The translations under genes and the position numbers were made by a program. Below are positions 22,349-31,583 of a stretch of 64,000 nt of DNA, piece after piece. The DNA is from Clitoria ternatea. Its lineage: Eukaryota; Streptophyta; Magnoliopsida; Fabales; Fabaceae. The DNA lies in NCBI GenBank assembly GCA_037962975.1, contig CM075674.1:38764501-38828500 (forward strand), written 5' to 3'. Below the pieces are notes generated by a model, which saw only the letters and a list, made by a program, of their open reading frames with translations, did not search any database and was not told where the DNA came from. The first letter of the stretch is position 1, and the number at the start of each line of letters is the position of its first letter.

Positions 22349-25300
22349 ATGAGTGAGCAAAAGAAAACCAATGGAGAGGGATCATCTACATCAAAAGTAG
22401 AGCCTTCCTCATCTATCTTGACGAGAGTGGGGAACACAAAATTGTCCGTTGAAATTTTTGACGGTACTGGCCATTTTGGCATGTGGCAATGTGAGATGTT
22501 GGATGCCCTTTTTCAACAAGGGCTAGATATTGCTATTGAAGAGAAGAAACCAGAAGAAGTTGATGAGAAAGAATGGAAGACGGCCAATCGATTAGCATGT
22601 GGTACTATCCGGTCGTGCCTTTCAAGAGAGCAGAAGTATGCGTTTTGCAAGGAGACTTCAGCAAATAAATTGTGGAAGGAACTGGAGGAAAAATTCTTGA
22701 AGAAAAGCAGTCAGAATAAGCTGTATATGAAGAAAAAATTATTCCGATTCACATATACTGTCGGTACCACTTTAAATGATCATATCACCTGTTTTAATCA
22801 GCTTGTGTCTGATTTGGTGAATATGGATGAGACATTCAAAGATGAAGATTTGGCCCTGATGCTGTTGGGATCTCTTCCTGAGGAGTTTGAGTTTCTTGAA
22901 ACTACTCTACTCCATGGGAAAGTTACTGTCTCCCTAAGTGAAGTTTGTGCTGCTTTATATAGTTATGAACTAAGAAGGAAGGACAGGAGAAGCAGTATAC
23001 ATGAAACAACAGAAGCTTTGGTTGTTAGGGGAAGAACACAATCCCAAACCAGAGGGAAGAAGGGGAGATCTAAGTCACGGTCCAAGATAGCAAAAGATGA
23101 ATGTGCATTTTGCCGAGAGAAGGGACATTGGAAGAAAGATTGCCTGAAGTTAAAAAACAAAAGTAAGTCAGAAAAGGGGAAAGCTATCTCAAATTCAAAT
23201 GTTGCAGAATGTGATGAAGATTCAGACTTCTCACTAGTTATTGCGCCGTCTGATAATCCTTCTAGTGCATGGCTATTAGATTTTGCTTGTAGCCATCATA
23301 TGTGTCCCAATCGGGATTGGTTTGTTGATTTTAAAGAACTAGAAGGCGGAGATGTTTATACGGAAAATAATGAACCATGTGCCACCACTGGGATTGGTTC
23401 AATACGCTTGAAGAACCATGATGGATCAGTTAGAACTTTAACTGATGTTCGGTATGTACCGAGCTTGACAAAAAATCTCATTTCTGTGGGAACTCTTGAA
23501 TCAAAGGGTTTCACAGTTATTGTAAGAGAAGGAGTAATGAAGGTCATCTCTGGTGCATTGGTGGTGATGAAAGGAATCCGAAAGAACAATAATTTGTATT
23601 ACTATCATGGTAGTACAATTACTGGGATTGCTGCAACAGCTTCTAGTGAGGACAGTGAGATAGAAGCTACCAGATTATGGCATAGACGTTTGGGGCATGC
23701 TGGAGAAAAATCCTTGAGCTTACTTGCAAAGCAAGGATTGTTGAAAGGAGTACGTGCTTGCAAATTAGACTTATGTGAGCACTGTGTCAAGGGGAAGCAG
23801 ACAAGAGTGAAATTTGGGACTGCGATCCATAATACACAAGGGATTTTGGATTATGTTCACTCTGATGTATGGGGACCTTCCAAAACGGCTTCTTTGGGAG
23901 GAAAACATTACTTTGTTACTTTTGTGGATGATTTCTCTCGGAAGGTGTGGGTGTATACTATGAAGACTAAAGATGAAGTGTTGAAAATTTTCTTTACTTG
24001 GAAAAAGATGATTGAAACTCAAACAGGTAGGAAGATCAAACGACTTCGCACAGATAATGGCGGAGAATACAAGAATGATCCTTTCCAGAAGGTCTGTGAT
24101 GATGAAGGTATTGTTCGACACTTCACAGTCAAGGAAACACCACAGCAGAATGGAGTGGCAGAACATATGAATCGAACACTGTTGGAGAAAGTTCGATGCA
24201 TGTTGTCCAATGCTGGTTTGGGCAAACAATTTTGGGCTGAAGCTTTGACGTATGCACGTCATTTAGTGAATCGTTTTCCATCAACTGGAATTAATGGCCT
24301 GACGCCATTTGAAAAGTGGTGTGGGAAACCTGCTACAGACTACGATTCCTTGCATGTGTTTGGATCTACTATTTTCTACCATGTTAAGGAATCCAAGCTA
24401 GATCCAAGAGCTAAAAGGGCTCTATTTATGGGGATCACATCTGGAGTGAAAGGATATCATCTCTGGTGCTTAGAAACAAAGAAGATAATTCATAGCAGGG
24501 ATGTTACTTTTGATGAGTCTACTATGTTGAAGAATGTGAAGCCGATAGAGGAAACTCCAAAGCAGGTGGAGTTTGATAGAGAAATTGTTATCCCAGCTAT
24601 AAATACAGAGACAGATGAAAATACTCCTATGGTAGTAGAGGAGTCTAGTGAAGAAGAGGTTACAACTCAAGAACCTCCCCAGCAACTCTCATCATTAACA
24701 GAGCCAATTACAAAACGTAAAGGAAAAAGGAGTAGTAAAATTCCTCTGCGTTATACAAATACAGTGGCTTATGCATCTCCAATTACAATTGAAGATATTC
24801 CTGGCACTTATCATGAAGCAGTCCAAAGTTCAGAAGAAGATAAGTGGAAAATTGCAATGAATGATGAAATGCAATCCCTTCATAAGAATCAAACATGGAG
24901 ACTAGTCAATCTTCCGAAGGGAAAGAAGGCAATTGGATGCAAATGGGTGTATGCAAAGAAAGATGGATTTCCTGGGCAAAGTGATGTTCGCTACAAAGCA
25001 AGATTGGTGGCTAAAGGCTATGCTCAAACAGAAGGAGTTGATTATAATGAAGTATTTTCCCCAGTTGTAAAGCACTCTTCTGTTCGAATATTGCTTGCTT
25101 TGGTAGCACAAATGGATCTGGAACTTGCTCAATTAGATGTAAAAACTGCATTTTTACATGGAGACTTAGATGAGGAAATCTATATGACCCAACCTGAGGG
25201 GTTTAAAGTTGCTGGAAAAGAGAAAATGGTTTGCAGACTTGAAAAATCGTTGTATGGTTTGAAGCAATCTCCAAGGCAGTGGTACAGACGATTTGACAAG

Positions 25301-26371
25301 TTTATGATGGAGCAGAAATACACACGAAGTCAGTATGATCAATGTGTATATTTGCGCAAGTTACAAGATGGATCCTACATTTATCTCCTTCTGTATGTTG
25401 ATGATATGTTGATAGCATCCAGAAGTCATAAGGAGATTGAGCACTTAAAAGCTCAAATGAAGAAGGAATTTGAAATGAAGGATCTAGGAGAAGCTAAGAA
25501 GATTCTTGGCATGGAGATAAGCAGAGATAGGAAATTAGGGAGACTTTGTTTGACACAAAAAGAATATCTGAAAAAGGTATTGAAGCGCTTTGGGGTTAAT
25601 GAGAAATCAAAACCAGTTAGTACCCCACTTGCTCCTCATTTCAAGCTCAGTTTATCATTGTCTCCGAAGATTGATGCAGAACGGGAATACATGGAAAGAG
25701 TACCTTATGCTAATGCTGTGGGCAGTTTAATGTATGCTATGGTGTGCACAAGACCAGACATTTCACAAGCAGTTGGAGTTGTCAGCAGATATATGCATGA
25801 TCCTGGCAAGGAGCATTGGCAAGCTGTAAAATGGATTCTACGGTATATTCTGAACACTATAGACGTTGGGTTAGTGTTTAAGAAGACCCAGCAAGATGGC
25901 AAATGTGTAGTTGGATACTGTGATTCTGACTATGCAAGTGATTTGGATAAGCGTCGATCAACTACTGGTTATGTCTTTACTCTTGCTAAAGCACCAGTAA
26001 GTTGGAAGTCTACCTTACAGCCAACAGTGGCTTTGTCTACCACAGAGGCAGAGTATATGGCAGTTACAGAGGCTGTTAAGGAAGCAATTTGGCTTCAAGG
26101 TCTACTTGATGAACTTGGAATTGGGCAAAAGCAGATGGAGATACATTGTGATAGTCAGAGTGCCATTCATTTAGCAAAGAACCAAGTTTATCATGCAAGA
26201 ACGAAGCACATTGATGTTCGTCATCACTTTGTACGGGAGATTCTGGAAGAAGGTGGAGTACTACTTCAGAAGATTCCGACAGCAGAGAATCCTGCAGATA
26301 TGTTGACAAAGGTGGTGACAGTGGTCAAGTTCCAACACTGCTTGGACTTGATCAATATTTTTAGAAGTTAA
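22349..26371 (+). CDS. Ty1/copia gag-pol polyprotein, 1340 aa, open throughout
   Basis: Encodes capsid and enzymes for retrotransposition in virus-like particles. Order by residue: copia gag (about 20-220); zinc knuckle CX2CX4HX4C at 252-265; aspartic protease at about 308-320; integrase zinc finger H445, H450, C476, C479; integrase catalytic D506, D569, E605 (35 residues between the last two); RT with YVDD at 1016-1019; RNase H with a catalytic-type Asp at about 1192; stop at 26371. Length matches intact Tork-lineage elements. The ATG at 22349 follows the PBS by ~110 bp. The oddity is the protease active site, which reads D311-F312-A313 where the family has D-(S/T)-(G/A); the TTT codon is one base from a Ser codon. 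If the enzyme is inactive, this copy is not autonomous despite its open frame. Frames on the opposite strand are shadows. Confidence 0.95.
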   Translation: MSEQKKTNGEGSSTSKVEPSSSILTRVGNTKLSVEIFDGTGHFGMWQCEMLDALFQQGLDIAIEEKKPEEVDEKEWKTANRLACGTIRSCLSREQKYAFCKETSANKLWKELEEKFLKKSSQNKLYMKKKLFRFTYTVGTTLNDHITCFNQLVSDLVNMDETFKDEDLALMLLGSLPEEFEFLETTLLHGKVTVSLSEVCAALYSYELRRKDRRSSIHETTEALVVRGRTQSQTRGKKGRSKSRSKIAKDECAFCREKGHWKKDCLKLKNKSKSEKGKAISNSNVAECDEDSDFSLVIAPSDNPSSAWLLDFACSHHMCPNRDWFVDFKELEGGDVYTENNEPCATTGIGSIRLKNHDGSVRTLTDVRYVPSLTKNLISVGTLESKGFTVIVREGVMKVISGALVVMKGIRKNNNLYYYHGSTITGIAATASSEDSEIEATRLWHRRLGHAGEKSLSLLAKQGLLKGVRACKLDLCEHCVKGKQTRVKFGTAIHNTQGILDYVHSDVWGPSKTASLGGKHYFVTFVDDFSRKVWVYTMKTKDEVLKIFFTWKKMIETQTGRKIKRLRTDNGGEYKNDPFQKVCDDEGIVRHFTVKETPQQNGVAEHMNRTLLEKVRCMLSNAGLGKQFWAEALTYARHLVNRFPSTGINGLTPFEKWCGKPATDYDSLHVFGSTIFYHVKESKLDPRAKRALFMGITSGVKGYHLWCLETKKIIHSRDVTFDESTMLKNVKPIEETPKQVEFDREIVIPAINTETDENTPMVVEESSEEEVTTQEPPQQLSSLTEPITKRKGKRSSKIPLRYTNTVAYASPITIEDIPGTYHEAVQSSEEDKWKIAMNDEMQSLHKNQTWRLVNLPKGKKAIGCKWVYAKKDGFPGQSDVRYKARLVAKGYAQTEGVDYNEVFSPVVKHSSVRILLALVAQMDLELAQLDVKTAFLHGDLDEEIYMTQPEGFKVAGKEKMVCRLEKSLYGLKQSPRQWYRRFDKFMMEQKYTRSQYDQCVYLRKLQDGSYIYLLLYVDDMLIASRSHKEIEHLKAQMKKEFEMKDLGEAKKILGMEISRDRKLGRLCLTQKEYLKKVLKRFGVNEKSKPVSTPLAPHFKLSLSLSPKIDAEREYMERVPYANAVGSLMYAMVCTRPDISQAVGVVSRYMHDPGKEHWQAVKWILRYILNTIDVGLVFKKTQQDGKCVVGYCDSDYASDLDKRRSTTGYVFTLAKAPVSWKSTLQPTVALSTTEAEYMAVTEAVKEAIWLQGLLDELGIGQKQMEIHCDSQSAIHLAKNQVYHARTKHIDVRHHFVREILEEGGVLLQKIPTAENPADMLTKVVTVVKFQHCLDLINIFRS

Positions 26372-26440
26372 AGATCAAAATTGAAGACACCACTATTGTT
26401 TGAGAGAAGATCTTGAAGATGCAAAATGTGGAAACTTCCC

Positions 26441-26452
26441 AAGGTGGAGATT
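26441..26452 (+). other. Polypurine tract of the copia element
   Basis: 'aaggtggagatt' lies immediately before the 3' LTR, the standard plus-strand priming site of copia elements. Confidence 0.85.
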
Positions 26453-26902
26453 TATTGTTGTGGGAAGTCCCACATTGGAAACTTAGAAGGGAGGGGGGGA
26501 CCTTCCTAGCTTATATAAGGAAACCCCCTCCTTTAGTTTTAAAACATCCCACCAAGAGCCTAATTAATTATAAGGGCTTTTGTGTATTCTTTCTCTCCCT
26601 TTTGTAATATTTCTAGAGTGAAATATTAATTGAGTGGTGTCCGAGGACGTAGGCAAAATTAGCCGAACCTCGTTAAATTCTGGTGTTCTTTATTGGTTAT
26701 TTAATAGCTTTATTTTTAGTAGCTGTTGTGAGTTATTGTGTTATTAATTGCATAGAAAATTCTGTCTAAGGAGATTGGGTATTAAGTGGGACCGTTTGTG
26801 ACCCCTCCAGTCTTTCCTGGGAATTAGTAAGTGCAATTTTTAATACAATTATTTACGCACTACAATTGGAGATGGGTGGAATATTATTTCAGTTCTACAA
26901 CA
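26453..26902 (+). repeat. 3' LTR of the copia element
   Basis: 450 bp, identical to the 5' LTR except A for G at its second base (so it begins TA rather than TG), one fewer G near 26490-26500, and A for G near 26842. The changed second base alters the terminal dinucleotide that integrase normally recognises. Confidence 0.95.
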
Positions 26903-26907
26903 ATAAT

Positions 26908-27589
26908 GGTGTTAGGGCCTCGTTGCCAAAACAATATATAATTACTATTTAGGATAATTGTACTTGCTTTGTTTGACAATATTTTCTTAGGTTTTTAAAA
27001 ATCTTTTAAAGATAATTTTAAATTTTTATGTAATTTTCATTTTTAGTATTAAGTTTTGAATTTTAAGTTCTTTATTTTTACTATTTATTACTTTATTTGT
27101 CTGTTATGATAACATTTCACTCTTTAGTTTTTATCTCATCCTTGTACAATATTTTAAAATTTTTGTGACGTGTAGTTATAATATTTAGTTTTTAATTTCA
27201 TTTGTTTATTTGTAATACCTTTTATATTTAATTTTAAGTTATCTACTTTTTAAAATATTTATCATAATACTTTATTTGTATGCTATCATGATATTCAATT
27301 CTTTAGTGTGTACCATCCTTTTATGAAAAATTTATTTTGAGTTAAATATTTGTTGATCCATATGTTTTGACTAATTTTTTATTTGGGTCTTTCAATATTT
27401 TATTAATCTGTTATTTAATATGTTAAAATTGATCCCTAAAAATATCGATGAAGAATATAATTAATGTTTATTTTAAGAAGTTGAATAATAGAATTAGTTG
27501 GAGAGACAAACAAAAAACAAATAATGTAACATTTTCGTTTACATAACACAACAACAAAAAACTAGATCTAGGAAAGTTATGGCTAAATT
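26908..27589. other. AT-rich stretch with a ~190-bp imperfect duplication
   Basis: 'actttatttgt(c/a)tg' followed by 'atgata' and 'ctttagt' occurs near 27090 and again near 27270, suggesting one diverged tandem duplication. No coding region seen. Confidence 0.4.
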
Positions 27590-28125
27590 CATTAATTCCA
27601 TCGCTACTGGGTTAAGCGATGACATCAGCAACGAGCACCATCCCATCTTTGAAGTTTGTGTCACTAACCTTATTAGTGACGTCATCATGTGTTCCGTGAC
27701 AGATAGCCACAACTAGAATCAGTTACTTCTATCGTTAGGTTCATCCTTTGCAGGTCATTTGTTAATAAAGTGACGAGTATAGTGACGACTTCTAGACCAG
27801 TGGTCGGTGCCGTTGCTAAATCAATAGCAATATGTAGCCTAGATCCAAGTGTCTTTGCTTAGGTTGTTATTGATCCGTTGCTAAATTAATAGGTTAACAA
27901 CGACTTTGACAGCTTGTTGCTGCAATGATGTCCATACACCCATCGCCAAGTCCATTACTAAACTAAGAGGTTAGCAACGACTAATGTATCGCGTCACTAT
28001 GCATATTATTGACACCCGTTGCTGAAATCGTCGTTATTGTATATTGTTGACATATTCATCACGAATCTGTCGCTGATGTGTTGAGGTAGTAACGATTGTA
28101 ATATCCCGTTGCTAAATTTATTGTT
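27590..28125. repeat. Cluster of CGTTGCTAA / TTAGCAACG motifs, DNA-transposon subterminal-like
   Basis: 'cgttgctaa' occurs near 27811, 27873 and 28107. The inverted form or close variants ('ttagcaacga', 'ttaacaacga') occur near 27893 and 27970, with related 'cgtcgttat' and 'cgttgctga' strings between. The block is GC-richer than its flanks. Dense short motifs in both orientations are typical of subterminal regions of CACTA and some other plant DNA transposons, where transposase binds. No terminal CACTA or TSD was found, so the class is a guess. Confidence 0.4.
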
Positions 28126-28715
28126 TTGATTTTTTTTGCTATTTTGTTGATTAATCAATTACCATAAATTATAATTTAGAAAATTAAATTAATGACAGAT
28201 TATTGATTTAAAACAATAGTTATAATACGATACGCTAATCATTCTAAACACTTAAATAATCGAAAAATAAAAATGCTATCTAATATAAAAATGAATGTAT
28301 ACATCGTTATAAAAGAAAGATAAATGTACAAAAATGAAAGAGTTTTGCTTGGATACTCTCTCTAAATTGAGGGTTTCAATATCCTTAGCTATGTGTCAAA
28401 ATGTGTGTAATTTAAATAGCTAGAACTGATGCCTCTAGCCACGTGTCGAAATTATGTGTGATTTAAGCAACTAGAATAGATAGACATGATCGTGTCTAGC
28501 AATCAGTCATTTGTAAATAGTCAATGCAGTAAAACATTTTACATGTCAAAATTTGAATGTGACAAGACTTGATCTCACAATACATTAGAGAGAAAAGAAT
28601 AGTCTCATCACTAAACTACTTGACACATCTAAAAAATATGATACAACTATATATAGTTATATTATATATGTAGAATATATATCTGTTAATAAAATCTATC
28701 TACGAAATATTACCT
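28126..28715. other. AT-rich stretch, no gene seen
   Basis: Contains a diverged direct repeat of 'gcctctagccacgtgtcgaaa' style text (near 28395 and 28435), but nothing coding. It abuts the truncated copia element on the right. Confidence 0.4.
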
Positions 28716-28722
28716 TAGTTAA

Positions 28723-31350
28723 TCTATTGTGATATTTGGGGACCCGCTCCAACTACTTCTTTGGATGGGTATTCATATTACCTATCCTTTGTAGATGCAT
28801 ATAGCAGATATACTTGGATCTATTTCCTGCAAAGGAAGTCTGAGTCTTTAAATGTCTTCAAACAGTTCAAGCCATTAGTTGAGCTACAGCTAGAAATGCA
28901 CATCAAATGTCTTCAATCTGATTGGGGTGGAGAATTCAGACCATTTACAAATGATCTGACTGAACTAGGAATTAGTCACAAGCTAAGCTGCCCTTACACA
29001 CACCATCAGAATGGTGTTATTGAAAGAAAACATCGTCACATTGTTGAAATGGGAATAACTTTGCTTGCCCAAGCATCAATGCCAATTAAATATTGGGATC
29101 ATGCATTTCACATGACTACATATCTCATTAACAGGCTACCTTCTCCTGCTCAAGACAATCACATACCTTTTACCAAGTTATTCAACCAAACACCAGATTA
29201 CAGCACTCTAAAGGTATTTGGTTGTGCCTGCTTTCCCTTTCTCAGACCTTATCTTAAACATAAACTTGACTTTAGGTCATCTGAGTGTATTTTTCTTGGC
29301 TACTCTTCTAAACACGAGGGATACAAATGCCTCTCAACAAATGGAAACATCTATATTTCCAAGGACATTTTATTCAATGAATAGAAATTTCCATTCAACT
29401 TATATCCTTTCTCTGCTCAGCCATTCAAAACCTTACCAAACACTACATCTCTTGAAGTTTTAGCTTCCTTTCATACTCAACCTGTTTCAGCAGTTGCTTC
29501 TTCCCAACCAACATTTTCATCTCTTGCTTCACCTGCACAAAATCCTCAGTTCTTATCCTCTCCTCGAATCAGTCCCAAAAATTCTGAACATCACACAGTT
29601 AGTCCTTATCCTTCCCTCTGATCATTTCTATGACTTCCAATTCTGGATTACCTCCAACTGCCTCTACAACTGTTTCTACAAATTCAATCATTGATTCTTC
29701 AGTTCCTGTTTGTCCTGTTCCCAATTCTACTCATCCTATGTAGACTCATTCCAAGTCTGGTATTTTTAAACCCAAACTTTCACCTACACTTCTGAATATT
29801 TTTGTTGAACCCACCAAAGTAAATCAAGCTCTTAAATCTCCTCCTTGGCGCTCAGCTATGTAGAGTGAATTTGATGCTTTAATTGCTAATCAAACATAGA
29901 CACTTGTTCCCTTACCTCCCCATAGGTCTGGCATTGGCTTCAAATAGGTATTCAGGATTAAGGAGAATTTGGATGACACAACTCAGAAATATAAAGCCTG
30001 ACTGATTGCAAAAGGCTTCCATCAACAGGCTGGTTGTGATTATGATGAGACATTTTCATCTGTAATCAAACTTGTGACTATGAAAATACTCTTTACAATT
30101 TCTCTTTCTAATGCTTGGCCTATTCACCAAATAGATGTAAATAATGCATTTTTGAATGACTTGCTAGATGAAGAGGTGTATATAGTGCAACCTCCAAGAT
30201 TCATTCAGGGTAACAATCAACTTGTATGTAAACTGCAGAAAGCATTGTATGGACTCAAACAGGCACCTAGAGCCTGGTTTGAGAAACTCACTCAAACTCT
30301 CATTTCCTATGGGTTTCATAGCAGTAAATGTGATCCTTTTCTGTTGATTTTTAAAACTAATCATGATGTTGTTTATGTCCTCATTTATGTTGATGACATA
30401 ATAATCATCACAGGATCTTCCACTTATCTTGTTCAGACTCTTATCACTAAATTAAACTTAGCATTTGCTTTAAAAGATCTTGGCCCTGTTTCTTATTTTT
30501 GGGAATTGAAGTTACACACCTCTCAAATGGCTCTCTTCACCTATCTCAGTCAAAATATATTAGGGATTTACTTTAGAAATCCAACATGTCAGATGCCAAC
30601 AACATTAGCATTCCCATGACCAGTTCCTGTAAACTTTCTAAGGAAGAAGGAGAACCTTGTCCAGATCCTCATATATACCGGTCTATTGTTGGAGCTTTAC
30701 AGTATGTGACTATTACTAGGCCTGAAATTGGTTTTAGTGTTAATAAAGTGTGTCAGTTTCTTACAAATCCTCTTTCTACACATTGGTCAATAGTAAAAAG
30801 GATTCTAAGATATCTAAAAGGCATTATCAGGCATGGCTTACTTCTTCAGCCTACTTCCTTTCTTCCCTTCTCCATTAATGCCTTTTGTGATGCTGATTGG
30901 GCATTTGATTCTAATGGTAGGAGATCTACATCTGGTTCTAGCATATTTCTTGGTCCTAATTTAGTTTCCTAGTGGTCTAAGAAAAAGCAACTTGTAGCCA
31001 GGTCAAGTGCTGAAGCTGAGCATATAAGTGTTGCCCTCACAGCTTAAGAAATAATTTGGATTCAGTCATTACTTCAGGAGTTACAGGTTCCCATCACCAT
31101 TCCTAAAATCTACTGTGATAATCAAAGCGTTGTTGCCATAAGTCATAATCCTGTTCTTCACACTCGCACAAAACATATGGAACTTGATCTATTTTTTGTT
31201 AAAGAAAAAATACTGAACAAATCTTTGTTAATTCAGCACATTCCATCTCAAGAGCAGCATGCTGATGTTCTTACAAAACCTGTATCCAAGGAGAGGTTTC
31301 AAGTGCTTAGAGATAAACTACATGTTGTGGTCATTTTTGAAACTTCATAG
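28723..31350 (+). pseudogene. copia pol remnant: integrase core, RT, RNase H
   Basis: Integrase core occupies 28723-29384 with 'CDIWGP', 'LQSDWGGEF' and 'QNGVIERKHR' (catalytic D, D and E positions all present). A TAG at 29384 and several stops up to 30000 break the linker and RT start. RT proper is open at 30074-30619 with 'IYVDDIIII'. A frame change near 30580 leads to RNase H at 30586-31350, containing 'CDADWA', 'STSG', 'AEAEH' and 'TKHMELD', with stops at 30970 and 31048. The pol stop is TAG at 31350. Similar copia lineages with ~200-bp LTRs (Ale/Retrofit-like) are common in plants; that lineage call is tentative. It cannot encode active enzyme. Confidence 0.85.
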
Positions 31351-31386
31351 GATAATTTTATACACCCTGGAATTACACAGGGGGGA

Positions 31387-31583
31387 TGTTAGAGATGTAT
31401 CAGTTATGAATGTTGTTGATGCTGTTATAAATTCTGTTAACTTCTAACAGATTCTGTTACAATAACAAAGTGTAATCATCTCCTTATATAAACCATGTAT
31501 TGCATTCACTTTAAACAAGGAAAAATGACAATACAATTCTCTTTCTCCCTTTTTGTTTAACTCTCTTTCTCCCTTTTCTATCA
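31387..31583 (+). repeat. 3' LTR of the truncated copia, 197 bp
   Basis: Starts 'tgttagagatg' directly after the polypurine tract and ends 'ttttctatca'. A TATA box 'tatataaa' is at 31485-31492. Its partner is absent, so no TSD can be tested. Confidence 0.75.

Larger units (their letters stand above)
21767..26907 (+). mobile_element. Full-length young Ty1/copia retrotransposon with ATAAT TSD
   Basis: The element proper is 21772-26902 (5131 bp), flanked by 'ataat' at 21767-21771 and 26903-26907. It has two LTRs of 451 and 450 bp, a methionine initiator tRNA-type primer-binding site, one uninterrupted gag-pol frame and a polypurine tract. The LTRs differ by two substitutions and one G in a homopolymer. 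At an assumed plant rate of 1.3e-8 substitutions per site per year, two changes in 450 sites correspond to roughly 0.2 million years; this is an order-of-magnitude inference. Structure and order (protease, integrase, RT, RNase H) make it Ty1/copia; the size and gag style suggest the Tork (Tnt1-like) lineage. Confidence 0.95.
28716..31583 (+). mobile_element. 5'-truncated Ty1/copia element with 3' LTR
   Basis: Begins abruptly within the integrase core (just before 'CDIWGPAP') and runs through RT and RNase H to a polypurine tract ('cagggggga', 31379-31386) and one short LTR. The 5' LTR, gag, protease and integrase zinc finger are missing. It is clearly different from, and much older than, the intact copia upstream. 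Confidence 0.85.

Noticed and set aside
22963..26309. Many minus-strand frames across the copia polyprotein
   Set aside because: Shadows of the long plus-strand coding frame; no promoter or family resemblance.
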